The notes: a model not told the origin generated them from the sequence alone. A DNA stretch of 12,251 nucleotides from an uncultured Clostridia bacterium (GCA_934255545.1 CAKQOE010000057.1:1-12251), one strand, 5' to 3'. Positions 5,449 to 12,251 are shown, counted from the stretch's first letter. Program-made: numbers and translations.

Positions 5449-6864
5449 ATGCGTTTTGACGATGAAGAAAAAAATAATATGCCTATGCTCATAGTGATAC
5501 TTATGACGGCATTCATAACTACGTTTACAGGCAGTGCTCTCAATCTTTCTGTGCCTTCCATAAGCAGCGAATTTCACGCCGGCGCTGTGAGTGTCGGCTG
5601 GATAGTAACGGGATATATACTTGCATCTGCGGCGCTTTCGGTACCGTTTGGACGGTTTGCGGATCTTTACGGCAAACGGCCTGTATTTTTAGCCGGCGTC
5701 AGCATATTTACTGTCTGCTGCTTTCTTTGCGCGCTTTCTCAGAGCATAGGCATGGTCATAGCCTTCAGGCTTATACAGGGCGTAGGCGCTGCCATGATAT
5801 TTGCAACCAATATAGCTACGCTCGTCGCCATATATCCGCCTGAAAAACGCGGAGCGATGCTCGGTCTTTCTACTGCGTTCACATATCTTGGGCTTTCGCT
5901 CGGCCCTGTTATCGGAGGATTTCTTAACGCGCAGTTCAGCTGGCGCTCCATATTTATCGCAACCACGGTATACGATATCATTATGACGATGATCGCTATT
6001 TTTGTTTTCAAGCCGCCTCAGCCGGGACTCGAAAAGCGCGGTATGAGGAAACTGATGGATATGCCGGGCTGTTTCCTGTACACTGCATCGCTCGTGCTCA
6101 TAATGTACGGTTTTTCATCTATAATGTCAAACACTGCTGCCAAGCTCATGCTTCCGGCAGGCATTATACTGCTCATTATATTTATACGCCACGAGCTTTC
6201 GGCTGACTCACCTGTTATAAACATGAAGCTTTTCACAGGGAGCAGGATGTTCTGCCTTTCAAATCTTGCGGCGCTTTTAAATTACGGCGCTTCATACGCT
6301 GTAAGCTATCTGCTGTCTATATACCTGCAGAGCGTACAGGGATTTTCGTCATCAGCGGCCGGACTCATACTGATAACAAACCCTGTATTTCAGACGATCC
6401 TTTCTCCGCTCATGGGAAAGCTTTCAGACAGGATAGCTCCGTACAGGCTCGCATCGGCAGGAATGGCGCTCACGGCAGTCGGTATATTTATGTTCGTATT
6501 TACGACGCAGCAGCTTCACATACTCTATGTACTGGCTGCGCTTTCGATCATAGGTATAGGCTTTGCGCTTTTCTCATCACCTAATACAAATGCCGTCATG
6601 GGATGCGTGGATAAAAAAAATTACAGCGTAGCTTCATCTATACTCGCTACGAGCCGTTCTATCGGCCATACAGTCAGCATGGCCATAGTTTCATCTGTAG
6701 TTGCTGTAACAGTCGGAAATATAACGCTTGCGTCAGCCTCTGACGAGTCGATCGTGTCGGCTATGCGCGTATCATTTATAATATTTACAGTACTCTGCGT
6801 TGCCGGAGTCTTCTGCTCCATGTGCCGGCGCGAAGTAAGTATCAGCGGTGATGCTGACAAATAA
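5449..6864 (+). CDS. MFS transporter, DHA2 (14-TM drug/H+ antiporter) type
   Basis: The 471-residue integral membrane protein belongs to the major facilitator superfamily and is most like the EmrB/QacA DHA2 group. It probably exports a toxic compound in exchange for protons. Motif A is GRFADLYGKRP (68-78) between TM2 and TM3, motif B begins R107-LIQGVG, and the antiporter motif C is GLSLGPVIGGF (148-158). The length and the number of hydrophobic stretches fit 14 membrane segments, with the extra pair near residues 205-250. The substrate cannot be read from the sequence. The start is secured by AAGGAG 9 nt upstream. No regulator gene adjoins, but the upstream region carries palindromes that could bind one. 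No convincing terminator follows before the HPt gene. Confidence 0.85.
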   Translation: MRFDDEEKNNMPMLIVILMTAFITTFTGSALNLSVPSISSEFHAGAVSVGWIVTGYILASAALSVPFGRFADLYGKRPVFLAGVSIFTVCCFLCALSQSIGMVIAFRLIQGVGAAMIFATNIATLVAIYPPEKRGAMLGLSTAFTYLGLSLGPVIGGFLNAQFSWRSIFIATTVYDIIMTMIAIFVFKPPQPGLEKRGMRKLMDMPGCFLYTASLVLIMYGFSSIMSNTAAKLMLPAGIILLIIFIRHELSADSPVINMKLFTGSRMFCLSNLAALLNYGASYAVSYLLSIYLQSVQGFSSSAAGLILITNPVFQTILSPLMGKLSDRIAPYRLASAGMALTAVGIFMFVFTTQQLHILYVLAALSIIGIGFALFSSPNTNAVMGCVDKKNYSVASSILATSRSIGHTVSMAIVSSVVAVTVGNITLASASDESIVSAMRVSFIIFTVLCVAGVFCSMCRREVSISGDADK

Positions 6865-6868
6865 CGTA

Positions 6869-6897
6869 GTGCAAATGTAACCTATCTGTAATATAAT
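6869..6897 (+). promoter_or_regulatory. Candidate promoter for the HPt gene
   Basis: A perfect TATAAT at 6892-6897 lies 17 bp after GTGCAA (6869-6874), a weak -35. It begins just after the MFS stop and would give a leader of about 90 nt. Confidence 0.4.
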
Positions 6898-6992
6898 ATT
6901 TCTGAGATTTATTATCAGCTGTAATTTTCAGCTCGCTTTACAAAAATATCGATCATGCGCAACAAAACATAATAATAAACAGGAATTATCTA

Positions 6993-7346
6993 ATGGATGC
7001 AACTAAAATAACTATTCTTGAAAACGCCGGTATCAAATGGACTGAGACACTGCCAAAGCTGCTCAACAATGAGCAGATATACATCAAATACCTGAAAAAG
7101 CTTCTTACGAACGATTATTATGAAAGGCTCCTTATGATGATCGAAGCCGGAGAGTGCGAGGTAGCCTTTGAGCTTGCTCATACGCTGCGCGGCACAGTCG
7201 GAAATCTCGGTGTCGAGCCTATGCATCAGTGTCTTGTTGAAATGACAGAGGAGCTGCGGGCCGGCGATCTGGAATCGGCAAAGATCCGCGTTTCCGAACT
7301 CATCGCAGCTCATGATACTGCTTATGATGCTATAGAAAAAATTTAA
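6993..7346 (+). CDS. HPt histidine phosphotransfer domain protein
   Basis: The 117-residue cytosolic protein is a single HPt domain, a four-helix bundle that passes phosphate between response-regulator receiver domains. The phosphorylated histidine should be H63 in ELAHTLRGTVGNLG (60-73), matching the family pattern AHxLKGxxxxxG; the usual Lys three residues on is Arg66. No kinase or response regulator is encoded in the window, so this is an orphan link of a multistep phosphorelay whose partners lie elsewhere. The start is supported by AGGA 8 nt before ATG 6993. It faces the ABC-F gene tail to tail, with a shared terminator between them. Confidence 0.85.
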   Translation: MDATKITILENAGIKWTETLPKLLNNEQIYIKYLKKLLTNDYYERLLMMIEAGECEVAFELAHTLRGTVGNLGVEPMHQCLVEMTEELRAGDLESAKIRVSELIAAHDTAYDAIEKI

Positions 7347-7353
7347 CAGTATT

Positions 7354-7417
7354 AAAAATACCGTACACTTTTTCAGATCGGTCTCGATCGTCAAATGATA
7401 AGGATGTACGGTATTTT
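7354..7417. terminator. Bidirectional two-stem terminator between the HPt and ABC-F genes
   Basis: A perfect 13-bp stem AAAATACCGTACA (7355-7367) / TGTACGGTATTTT (7405-7417) closes a 37-nt loop that holds a second stem, GATCG-GTCT-CGATC (7376-7389). The plus strand ends in TTTT and the minus strand in TTTTT. It lies between the two convergent genes and can serve both. Confidence 0.7.
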
Positions 7418-7426
7418 GCGTCTTTA

Positions 7427-7442
7427 CAGGCCCCGGGGCCTG
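7427..7442. terminator. 16-bp GC palindrome after the ABC-F gene
   Basis: CAGGCCCCGGGGCCTG is a perfect palindrome 28 bp past the ABC-F stop. It is not followed by a T-run on the minus strand; on the plus strand CTGTTTATTTTATT follows. It may help termination together with the adjacent two-stem element. Confidence 0.45.
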
Positions 7443-7469
7443 CTGTTTATTTTATTGTTTATTATTCAA

Positions 7470-9068
7470 TTAATTATTTGTCTTGCGCCATTCGATGTAG
7501 TCGTCGTAAGTTGACAGCCTGTCTATGATAGTGCCGTCGTGGCGTATCTCGATGATGCGGTTAGCGATAGTGTTTATGAACTCATGGTCGTGTGATGCAA
7601 AGAGCACGTTTCCCTTGAAGTCTATAAGGCCGTTGTTTACAGCTGTGATAGATTCGAGGTCGAGGTGGTTAGTTGGCTGGTCGAGCACGAGGATGTTGGC
7701 GCCGAAGAGCATCATCCTTGAGAGCATGCAGCGGACCTTTTCACCGCCGGAGAGGACCTTTACTGCCTTATAAACGTCATCGCCTGAGAAGAGCATCCTT
7801 CCGAGGAAGCTCCTCATGAATGTCTCTGTAGTTTCTTCAGTGTACTGGCTCAGCCACTGAACAAGGTTCAGGTCGCAGCCGTCAAAGAATGAGCTGTTAT
7901 CAAGCGGGAAGTAAGACTGTGATGTAGTAGTTCCCCACTTGTATGAGCCTTCATCAGGCTCCATCTCGCCCATTATGATCTTAAAGAGCGTAGTATTTGC
8001 GATCTCATTTTCACCTACGAACGCGATCTTATCATCCTTGTTCACTCTGAAAGATACATTGTTGAGCACCTTTACGCCGTCTACTGTCTTGCTGAGGTTT
8101 TCAACAGTCAGGAGCTCCTTGCCTGCTTCTCTGTCCATAGTGAAGCCTACGAACGGATAACGTCTTGATGAAGCAGGCATCTCTTCTACAGTCAGCTTGT
8201 CGAGGAGCTTTCTTCTTGCTGTAGCCTGCTTTGACTTTGACTTGTTTGCAGAGAACCTCTGGATGAATGACTGGAGTTCCTTTATCTTATCTTCGTTTCT
8301 CTTATTCTGGTCCTTCATCATTTTCTGGACCATCTGGCTTGACTCGTACCAGAACTCGTAGTTTCCGACGTACATCTTTATCTTTCCGTAGTCAACGTCT
8401 ACGATGCTTGTGCAGACAGTGTTGAGGAAGTGTCTGTCGTGTGATACTACGATAACGAGGCCTTCATACTCCATGAGGAAGTCCTCAAGCCATTCTATAG
8501 CGCCTATGTCGAGGTGGTTCGTAGGCTCATCCAGCAGTATGATGTCAGGGCTTCCGAAGAGCGCCTGCGCGAGGAGCACCTTTACTTTTTCCTTTGCAGT
8601 CAGAGTTGACATCTGATCGTAAAGTATGTCCTGCGAAAGGCCGAGACCCTGTATGAGCCTGCTTGCGTTTGATTCTGCTTCCCATCCGTCGAGTTCAGCG
8701 AACTCGCCTTCGAGCTCTGACGCAAGGATACCGTCTTCGTCTGTAAAGTCTTCCTTTGCGTAAAGCTCATCCTTCTGCTTCATTATATCGTAAAGTCTCT
8801 GGTTGCCCATGATGATAGTGTCGAGGACTGTATACTCTTCAAAAGCGAAGTGGTCCTGCTTGAGCACTGACATACGCATAGTTGAAGGGTATGACACTGA
8901 ACCTGTAGTCGGGTCGAGGTCGCCTGAAAGTATTCTGAGGAATGTAGTCTTTCCTGCGCCGTTTGCGCCTATGATGCCGTAGCAGTTGCCCGGCGTGAAT
9001 TTAAGGTCAACGTCCTTGAACAGCGGCTGGCCGCTGAAATTCATGCTGACATTAGTAACTGTTATCAT
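7470..9068 (-). CDS. ABC-F family ATPase, YkpA/YbiT type, with degenerate second ATP site
   Basis: The 532-residue soluble protein has two ABC domains joined by a charged linker (about 245-310) that in ABC-F proteins reaches into the ribosomal E site, so a role in translation is expected. Length and sequence fit the YkpA/YbiT branch rather than antibiotic-resistance branches. Domain 1 has an intact Walker A (GANGAGKT, 34-41), intact Walker B (LLDEPTNHLD, E181) and switch H210, but a poor signature, LTAKE (156-160). Domain 2 has Walker A GENEIANT (352-359) without its lysine, Walker B LDQPTNHLD with Q464 in place of the catalytic Glu, a good signature LSGGE (439-443) and H493. The start at 9068 has AAGGAGG 7 nt upstream. 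The frame stays open to 9200, but that extension crosses a terminator hairpin. Confidence 0.88.
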   Translation of the reverse strand: MITVTNVSMNFSGQPLFKDVDLKFTPGNCYGIIGANGAGKTTFLRILSGDLDPTTGSVSYPSTMRMSVLKQDHFAFEEYTVLDTIIMGNQRLYDIMKQKDELYAKEDFTDEDGILASELEGEFAELDGWEAESNASRLIQGLGLSQDILYDQMSTLTAKEKVKVLLAQALFGSPDIILLDEPTNHLDIGAIEWLEDFLMEYEGLVIVVSHDRHFLNTVCTSIVDVDYGKIKMYVGNYEFWYESSQMVQKMMKDQNKRNEDKIKELQSFIQRFSANKSKSKQATARRKLLDKLTVEEMPASSRRYPFVGFTMDREAGKELLTVENLSKTVDGVKVLNNVSFRVNKDDKIAFVGENEIANTTLFKIIMGEMEPDEGSYKWGTTTSQSYFPLDNSSFFDGCDLNLVQWLSQYTEETTETFMRSFLGRMLFSGDDVYKAVKVLSGGEKVRCMLSRMMLFGANILVLDQPTNHLDLESITAVNNGLIDFKGNVLFASHDHEFINTIANRIIEIRHDGTIIDRLSTYDDYIEWRKTNN

Positions 9069-9075
9069 GTAATTT

Positions 9076-9082
9076 CCTCCTT
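9076..9082 (-). promoter_or_regulatory. Ribosome binding site fixing the ABC-F start
   Basis: AAGGAGG on the minus strand lies 7 nt before ATG 9068 and decides against the in-frame upstream starts at 9110 and 9200. Confidence 0.85.
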
Positions 9083-9153
9083 GTTGCTTTGCTTTAGTGG
9101 TCACAGGCATATCGGCATCAGCCGGCGCGTCTGCGTTTTCCAATATCTGTAAT

Positions 9154-9159
9154 ATTATA
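9154..9159 (-). promoter_or_regulatory. Candidate -10 box of the ABC-F gene
   Basis: A perfect TATAAT on the minus strand, 86 nt before the ABC-F start codon. The matching -35 position falls at the foot of the terminator hairpin (9174-9198) and is not a good match, so the call is tentative. Confidence 0.35.
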
Positions 9160-9172
9160 TCTTTTTCGCATA

Positions 9173-9198
9173 CAAAAGCGTTCTTATGTAAAGAACGC
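9173..9198 (-). terminator. Intrinsic terminator after the GTPase-NYN gene
   Basis: On the minus strand GCGTTCTT-TACAT-AAGAACGC is a perfect 8-bp stem with a 5-nt loop, followed by TTTTG. It lies about 75 bp past the GTPase-NYN stop and separates that gene from the ABC-F gene, though read-through would make it an attenuator for the latter. Confidence 0.7.
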
Positions 9199-9274
9199 AC
9201 GTCATATCAGAATATATTAAAACGGTGCAAAATACAAGTGATATGGGTAAAAATACTGAAAAAAACGTTGAATA

Positions 9275-12067
9275 TCACGCTTTTGTTATGTCCACGCCTC
9301 GGCGCGTTTCTTTTTTTACCTTTCCTGCATTCTTTTCAAGTATCGCGTTTATCTCAGCTCTGACCTCGTCCACTTCGACCTTGAATTCAGCGGCTGACAC
9401 GCGGAATCCTCCGCTGCCTATTATCATCTGCTGCTCCAGTCTGTCTGAAGATACGACTCTTATCATATAATTTTTTTCCATATTGTACGTAGTTCGCTCA
9501 ATATACGTATCCGCAGTTTCGTCTTCCTTCGTAAATACGATATCCAGACCTCCGCGCTTTTCCTCGCGGCGCACGCCGCCCTTGATCCTATAAGCGTCGA
9601 AAACTACTGTCATTCGGCATTTTTTATAGCCCTGATAGTTTACAAGTATATCTATCAATGCCTCTCTGGCTGAATCTATATTCACATTTGCAAGCTGCTT
9701 AAGCTCGTCCCACGCAAATATGACGTTATAACCGTCAACGAATATATACTCAGGCAATATAACGGCCGGCTTTGTCGGCGTGTAATGCTTCGGCTGAGCG
9801 GTTATGGTGCGCGCCTCCGGGCGCGACGCGCGGCGGTTTCCCTCTGAGCTTCCTGCTCCGTATGTCATTTCAAATATACGCTTCAGGTCATCGTCTTCGG
9901 CACGGCTCACGCCGTATCCAGCGTTGCGGCGGCGCGCCGCCTGTTCAGCCGTCTGTGCGGCTGCTTCAAGCTGCTCATTTTCATCGCCGCCTGACTCACG
10001 GTACCATCTTTCCCATTCGTCCCGGTCATCGTATGGGATGCTTCCTGCGGCGCCGGCGCCGCGTCTGCCTGCTCCGGGCATACTTACCTGTATGTGGAAG
10101 TATTCGTCTGCTTCGTTCCATCTTACGTTATACCCGGATCCGTGTCCGCAGAACACAGAATCTGCAGTATTTTCAATATCATATTCAGGGTCGTAGCCTA
10201 TGTCGGCTATGACTTCTTCGCTGTTGTGGCACGGCGCGTATCCCGATACGGAGTAAATCATTCGGCCGAAACCCTTTGTATATGAATTAAGCTGTGACGG
10301 ATAGTCTTTCAGCTCAGATGCCGGTGCTTTTCCTTCAAGGATCACGCTTTCTCCGCTCATCACAGGAGGTTCAAAGCTGCCGCCCATACGCTGAACGTCT
10401 GACATCGCGCGGCCCGCTGCGTCTGATGGAAGCTCCATGCGGAATTCATACCACGGCTCAAGGAGCCGGCACGCGCCCGCCCGGCGGGCCTTCATAAGCC
10501 CCTGGCGTATCGCGCGGTATGTGGCCTGCCTGAAATCGCCGCCCTCTGTATGCTTCTGGTGGGCGCGGCCCGCGACTATAGTTATCTTCATATCTGTTAT
10601 AGGAAATCCCGTAAGCACTCCCGGGTGCTCTCTTTCGGCTATATGTGTCATGATAAGGCGCTGCCAGTTTGTGTCAAGGATATCCGTACTGCATGACGAG
10701 CTTATGACGATGCCTGAGCCCGGTTCGCCCGGTTCCATGAGAAGATGCACCTCTGCGTAGTGTCTGAGCGGCTCGAAATGCCCGCTTCCTATGACCGGCT
10801 GCGTTATAGTTTCTCTGTATGTTATGCGTCCGCGCCCGAATCTGACGTCGTATCCGAATCTTTCTTTTATTATATTCTGCAGTATCTCAAGCTGGACTTC
10901 TCCCATGAGCTGCAGCTGGATGAGCTGCATATGCTCGTTCCATACTATTTTAAGCTGTGGGTCTTCTTCTTCAAGCTGTTTAAGCTTTGTATAGACGACA
11001 TGAGGGTCGTCACCGTCTGCGAGCAGCAGACTGTACATCATCACCGGCTCTATGACTGATGCCTGCGCGCCTGTTTCTGCTCCAAGCCCCTGTCCTGCGT
11101 AAGTTTTTGTCAGGCCGGCTACGGCGCATACGCTGCCTTTTTCTGCTATATCTTCTATATAAAATTTTTCGCCTGAGTATACTCTTATCTGCTCGGCTTT
11201 TTCACCGTCTATGATATCCTTTACTTTAAGCGCGCCGCCTGTTATTTTCATGTGAGTCAGGCGGTTGCCTTTAGGATCGCGTGTTATTTTATAGACGCGC
11301 GCAGCGAATGGATCTGATGCTTTTCTACCGTTTTTTTGCGGCGCCGGCGCCGCGCATGAAGCTTCTGCTGTCTTTTCTGTTTCATTGCAGAAGGCTATGC
11401 ATGAAAGCTGCCATATATCATTTATAAACGCGTCTATACCCTGCAGCTTAAGCGCTGAACCGAAATAGCACGGGAAAAGCTCTCTCTGTCTGATCGCGCG
11501 GGCGACCGTCTTGTCTGAAGCTCTTCCTTTTTCGAGTATTTCTTCCATAAGGGGTTCGCTGCACATTGAAAGAGCATCAGGATCGCCGCCGCGGGCGTCT
11601 GTGAAGTCAACGCAGGCTTCGCCGAATGTGCCTGTGAGCTCTTTCATTATGGCTTCACGGTCTGTGCCTTCGAGGTCCATTTTGTTTATAAATATAAATG
11701 TTGGGATCGCGTATTTCTGCAGAAGTTTCCACAGTGTTACTGTGTGACCCTGTATGCCGTCCTTGCCGCTTATGACGAGTATGGCGCAGTCGAGTACCTG
11801 CAGTGTGCGTTCCATCTCTGCGGAAAAGTCGGCGTGCCCCGGTGTGTCGAGGAGCATCATTTTTCCGTCATCGAAGTTTATTTCTGCCTGTTTTGAGAAT
11901 ATCGTGATGCCGCGTTCGCGCTCCTGCGCGTCTGTATCAAGGAACGCGTCTTTATGGTCAACGCGTCCCAGCGTCCTTATCATTCCTGTTTTATACAGCA
12001 ATGCCTCTGATAATGTAGTTTTACCTGCGTCTACGTGCGCAAGTATACCTGTGACTGTTCTTTTCAT
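9275..12067 (-). CDS. Tet-like ribosomal GTPase fused to a YacP/Rae1-type NYN RNase domain
   Basis: The 930-residue cytosolic protein has three parts. Residues 1-660 align in layout with EF-G-like ribosomal protection proteins such as Tet(M): G1 AHVDAGKT (10-17), G2 RGIT (52-55), G3 DTPGH (74-78), G4 NKMD (128-131), G5 GSA (203-205), then domains II to V ending in the GYDPEYDIENTADSVFCGHG segment. Residues 663-770 are an Ala/Gly/Arg/Glu-rich linker. Residues 772-910 are an NYN nuclease domain like B. subtilis YacP (Rae1), with candidate catalytic acids D778 (VDGYNVI), D824 (VFDAY), D849/D853 and D875 (SSDRLEQQ). A second short Ala/Pro linker is at 236-252. Known Rae1 cuts mRNA in the ribosomal A site, so the fusion suggests a GTPase that places a nuclease on stalled ribosomes; this is inference. 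Tetracycline resistance should not be assumed. No clear ribosome site precedes ATG 12067. Confidence 0.85.
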   Translation of the reverse strand: MKRTVTGILAHVDAGKTTLSEALLYKTGMIRTLGRVDHKDAFLDTDAQERERGITIFSKQAEINFDDGKMMLLDTPGHADFSAEMERTLQVLDCAILVISGKDGIQGHTVTLWKLLQKYAIPTFIFINKMDLEGTDREAIMKELTGTFGEACVDFTDARGGDPDALSMCSEPLMEEILEKGRASDKTVARAIRQRELFPCYFGSALKLQGIDAFINDIWQLSCIAFCNETEKTAEASCAAPAPQKNGRKASDPFAARVYKITRDPKGNRLTHMKITGGALKVKDIIDGEKAEQIRVYSGEKFYIEDIAEKGSVCAVAGLTKTYAGQGLGAETGAQASVIEPVMMYSLLLADGDDPHVVYTKLKQLEEEDPQLKIVWNEHMQLIQLQLMGEVQLEILQNIIKERFGYDVRFGRGRITYRETITQPVIGSGHFEPLRHYAEVHLLMEPGEPGSGIVISSSCSTDILDTNWQRLIMTHIAEREHPGVLTGFPITDMKITIVAGRAHQKHTEGGDFRQATYRAIRQGLMKARRAGACRLLEPWYEFRMELPSDAAGRAMSDVQRMGGSFEPPVMSGESVILEGKAPASELKDYPSQLNSYTKGFGRMIYSVSGYAPCHNSEEVIADIGYDPEYDIENTADSVFCGHGSGYNVRWNEADEYFHIQVSMPGAGRRGAGAAGSIPYDDRDEWERWYRESGGDENEQLEAAAQTAEQAARRRNAGYGVSRAEDDDLKRIFEMTYGAGSSEGNRRASRPEARTITAQPKHYTPTKPAVILPEYIFVDGYNVIFAWDELKQLANVNIDSAREALIDILVNYQGYKKCRMTVVFDAYRIKGGVRREEKRGGLDIVFTKEDETADTYIERTTYNMEKNYMIRVVSSDRLEQQMIIGSGGFRVSAAEFKVEVDEVRAEINAILEKNAGKVKKETRRGVDITKA
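10047..10062. repeat. 16-bp GC palindrome inside the linker before the NYN domain
   Basis: GCGGCGCCGGCGCCGC is a perfect palindrome coding the RRGAGAAG stretch near residue 670 of the GTPase-NYN protein. It is identical, with one flanking base on each side (18 bp in all), to 11338-11353. Confidence 0.75.
11338..11353. repeat. 16-bp GC palindrome inside the linker after the G domain
   Basis: Identical to 10047-10062 and translated as part of CAAPAPQ near residue 240. Both copies fall in low-complexity linkers between folded domains. The shared core GCGCCGGCGC is also found at 1325-1340. Confidence 0.75.
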
Positions 12068-12102
12068 ATTTTCAATATACCATCCATATCTTGCTATAAA
12101 TC

Positions 12103-12187
12103 ATACTTTATTGTAATTTTTATTATTGTGAAATTGCTGATGCCGGCGGCTGATATACGGATAAGCGAAGCTCTGAGCAGAATGGAT
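12103..12187 (-). repeat. Right arm of 85-bp inverted repeat
   Basis: The reverse complement of 1-85 with 4 mismatches. Similarity stops near 12102 on the inner side; on the outer side it cannot be followed past 12187 because the left copy is cut by the window edge. Confidence 0.9.
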
Positions 12188-12251
12188 ATGCTTCCAGATT
12201 ATTTTGAAGCAGCCGCAACGTCAAAAATATGTCTGAGCGGAACGCGCGGAA
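12123..12251 (-). CDS. 3' end of a repeated gene, function unknown (partial)
   Basis: A minus-strand frame enters from the right edge and runs 42 codons to TAA at 12125-12123, ending in the same PFCSELRLSVYQPPASAISQ tail as the left copy; the two differences within the tail are synonymous. It would lie 55 bp upstream of the GTPase-NYN gene on the same strand. The alternative is a plus-strand frame opening at GTG 12128 (or ATG 12140) and running off the right edge for 41 codons, beginning VKLLMPAADIRISEALSRMD. That frame reads like a protein too but has no ribosome binding site, and its two differences from the left copy are both non-synonymous. No family is recognised in either frame. Confidence 0.35.
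   Translation of the reverse strand, partial: FRAFRSDIFLTLRLLQNNLEAYPFCSELRLSVYQPPASAISQ

Noticed and set aside
5374..5577. Short minus-strand frames overlapping the MFS start
   Set aside because: They cover the MFS promoter, ribosome site and N-terminus and have no support of their own.
6905..6945. Possible terminator after the MFS gene (AGCTG/CAGCT stem)
   Set aside because: Only a 5-bp stem with a 7-nt loop and no T-run.
6990..7394. 134-residue minus-strand open frame opposite the HPt gene
   Set aside because: It is antisense to a clear HPt domain, runs through the terminator stem and has no family resemblance.
9068..9200. 44-residue N-terminal extension of the ABC-F protein
   Set aside because: The extension crosses a terminator hairpin and -10 box, while AAGGAGG stands at the right distance before ATG 9068.
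9772..10212. 146-residue plus-strand frame opposite the GTPase-NYN linker
   Set aside because: Long only because the GC-rich linker has few stops on the other strand; Arg/Pro-rich composition.
9275..12067. Tetracycline resistance gene tet(M)/tet(W)
   Set aside because: The N-terminal part is Tet-like, but the protein is about 290 residues longer, has an NYN domain, and the domain IV loop reads HTEGGDF rather than the Tet(M) loop; resistance is not supported by sequence alone.
1..12251. Composite transposon or genomic island bounded by terminal inverted repeats
   Set aside because: The repeat arms look like gene 3' ends, no transposase or target-site duplication is visible, and the content between is housekeeping-like.
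12128..12251. Plus-strand gene starting at GTG 12128 and leaving the window
   Set aside because: Not fully excluded, but it lacks a ribosome site and its differences from the left repeat copy are non-synonymous; the opposite strand fits better.

Overview
The window looks like chromosomal DNA from a low-to-mid GC Clostridia, most like a Lachnospiraceae-type gut Firmicute. This rests on protein style only: a Tet(M)-like GTPase with a C-terminal YacP/Rae1-type NYN domain, a YkpA/YbiT-type ABC-F, a PurO-type IMP cyclohydrolase, a YkgJ-type Cys-cluster protein, good Shine-Dalgarno sites and heavy use of ATA codons. No rRNA, tRNA, CRISPR array, phage gene or complete insertion sequence was seen.

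Layout. Positions 1-85 and 12103-12187 are the two arms of an 85-bp inverted repeat (81/85 identical), probably the 3' ends of two copies of one gene, both pointing into the window. Between them, on the minus strand from right to left, lie: a Tet-type GTPase fused to an NYN RNase domain (12067-9275); a YkpA-like ABC-F ATPase (9068-7470); a Zn-phospholipase-C-like protein (4984-4346) that overlaps by 44 bp a GT4 glycosyltransferase (4389-3181); a YkgJ-family Cys-cluster protein (2934-2224); a PurO-type IMP cyclohydrolase (2083-1364); and a zinc-ribbon/single-TM protein of unknown function (1216-116). On the plus strand are a 14-TM drug/H+ antiporter-type MFS protein (5449-6864) and an orphan HPt phosphotransfer protein (6993-7346).

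Functional themes. The two right-hand minus genes both act on the ribosome: one pairs a translocase-like GTPase with a predicted A-site mRNA nuclease, the other is an ABC-F factor. The phospholipase-like/glycosyltransferase pair is probably one operon acting on membrane lipid or glycolipid. The remaining genes look like single transcription units with their own leaders and terminators.

The intergenic DNA is unusually rich in short GC-rich hairpins. They include a 22-bp GNRA-loop hairpin present twice, three 17-nt hairpins with a GCCGGGC centre, and 16-bp palindromes, two of which sit inside linkers of the GTPase-NYN coding sequence. The most promising observations are the GTPase-NYN fusion, the natural one-active/one-degenerate ATP-site arrangement of the ABC-F protein, the hairpin family, and the inverted repeat at the window ends.
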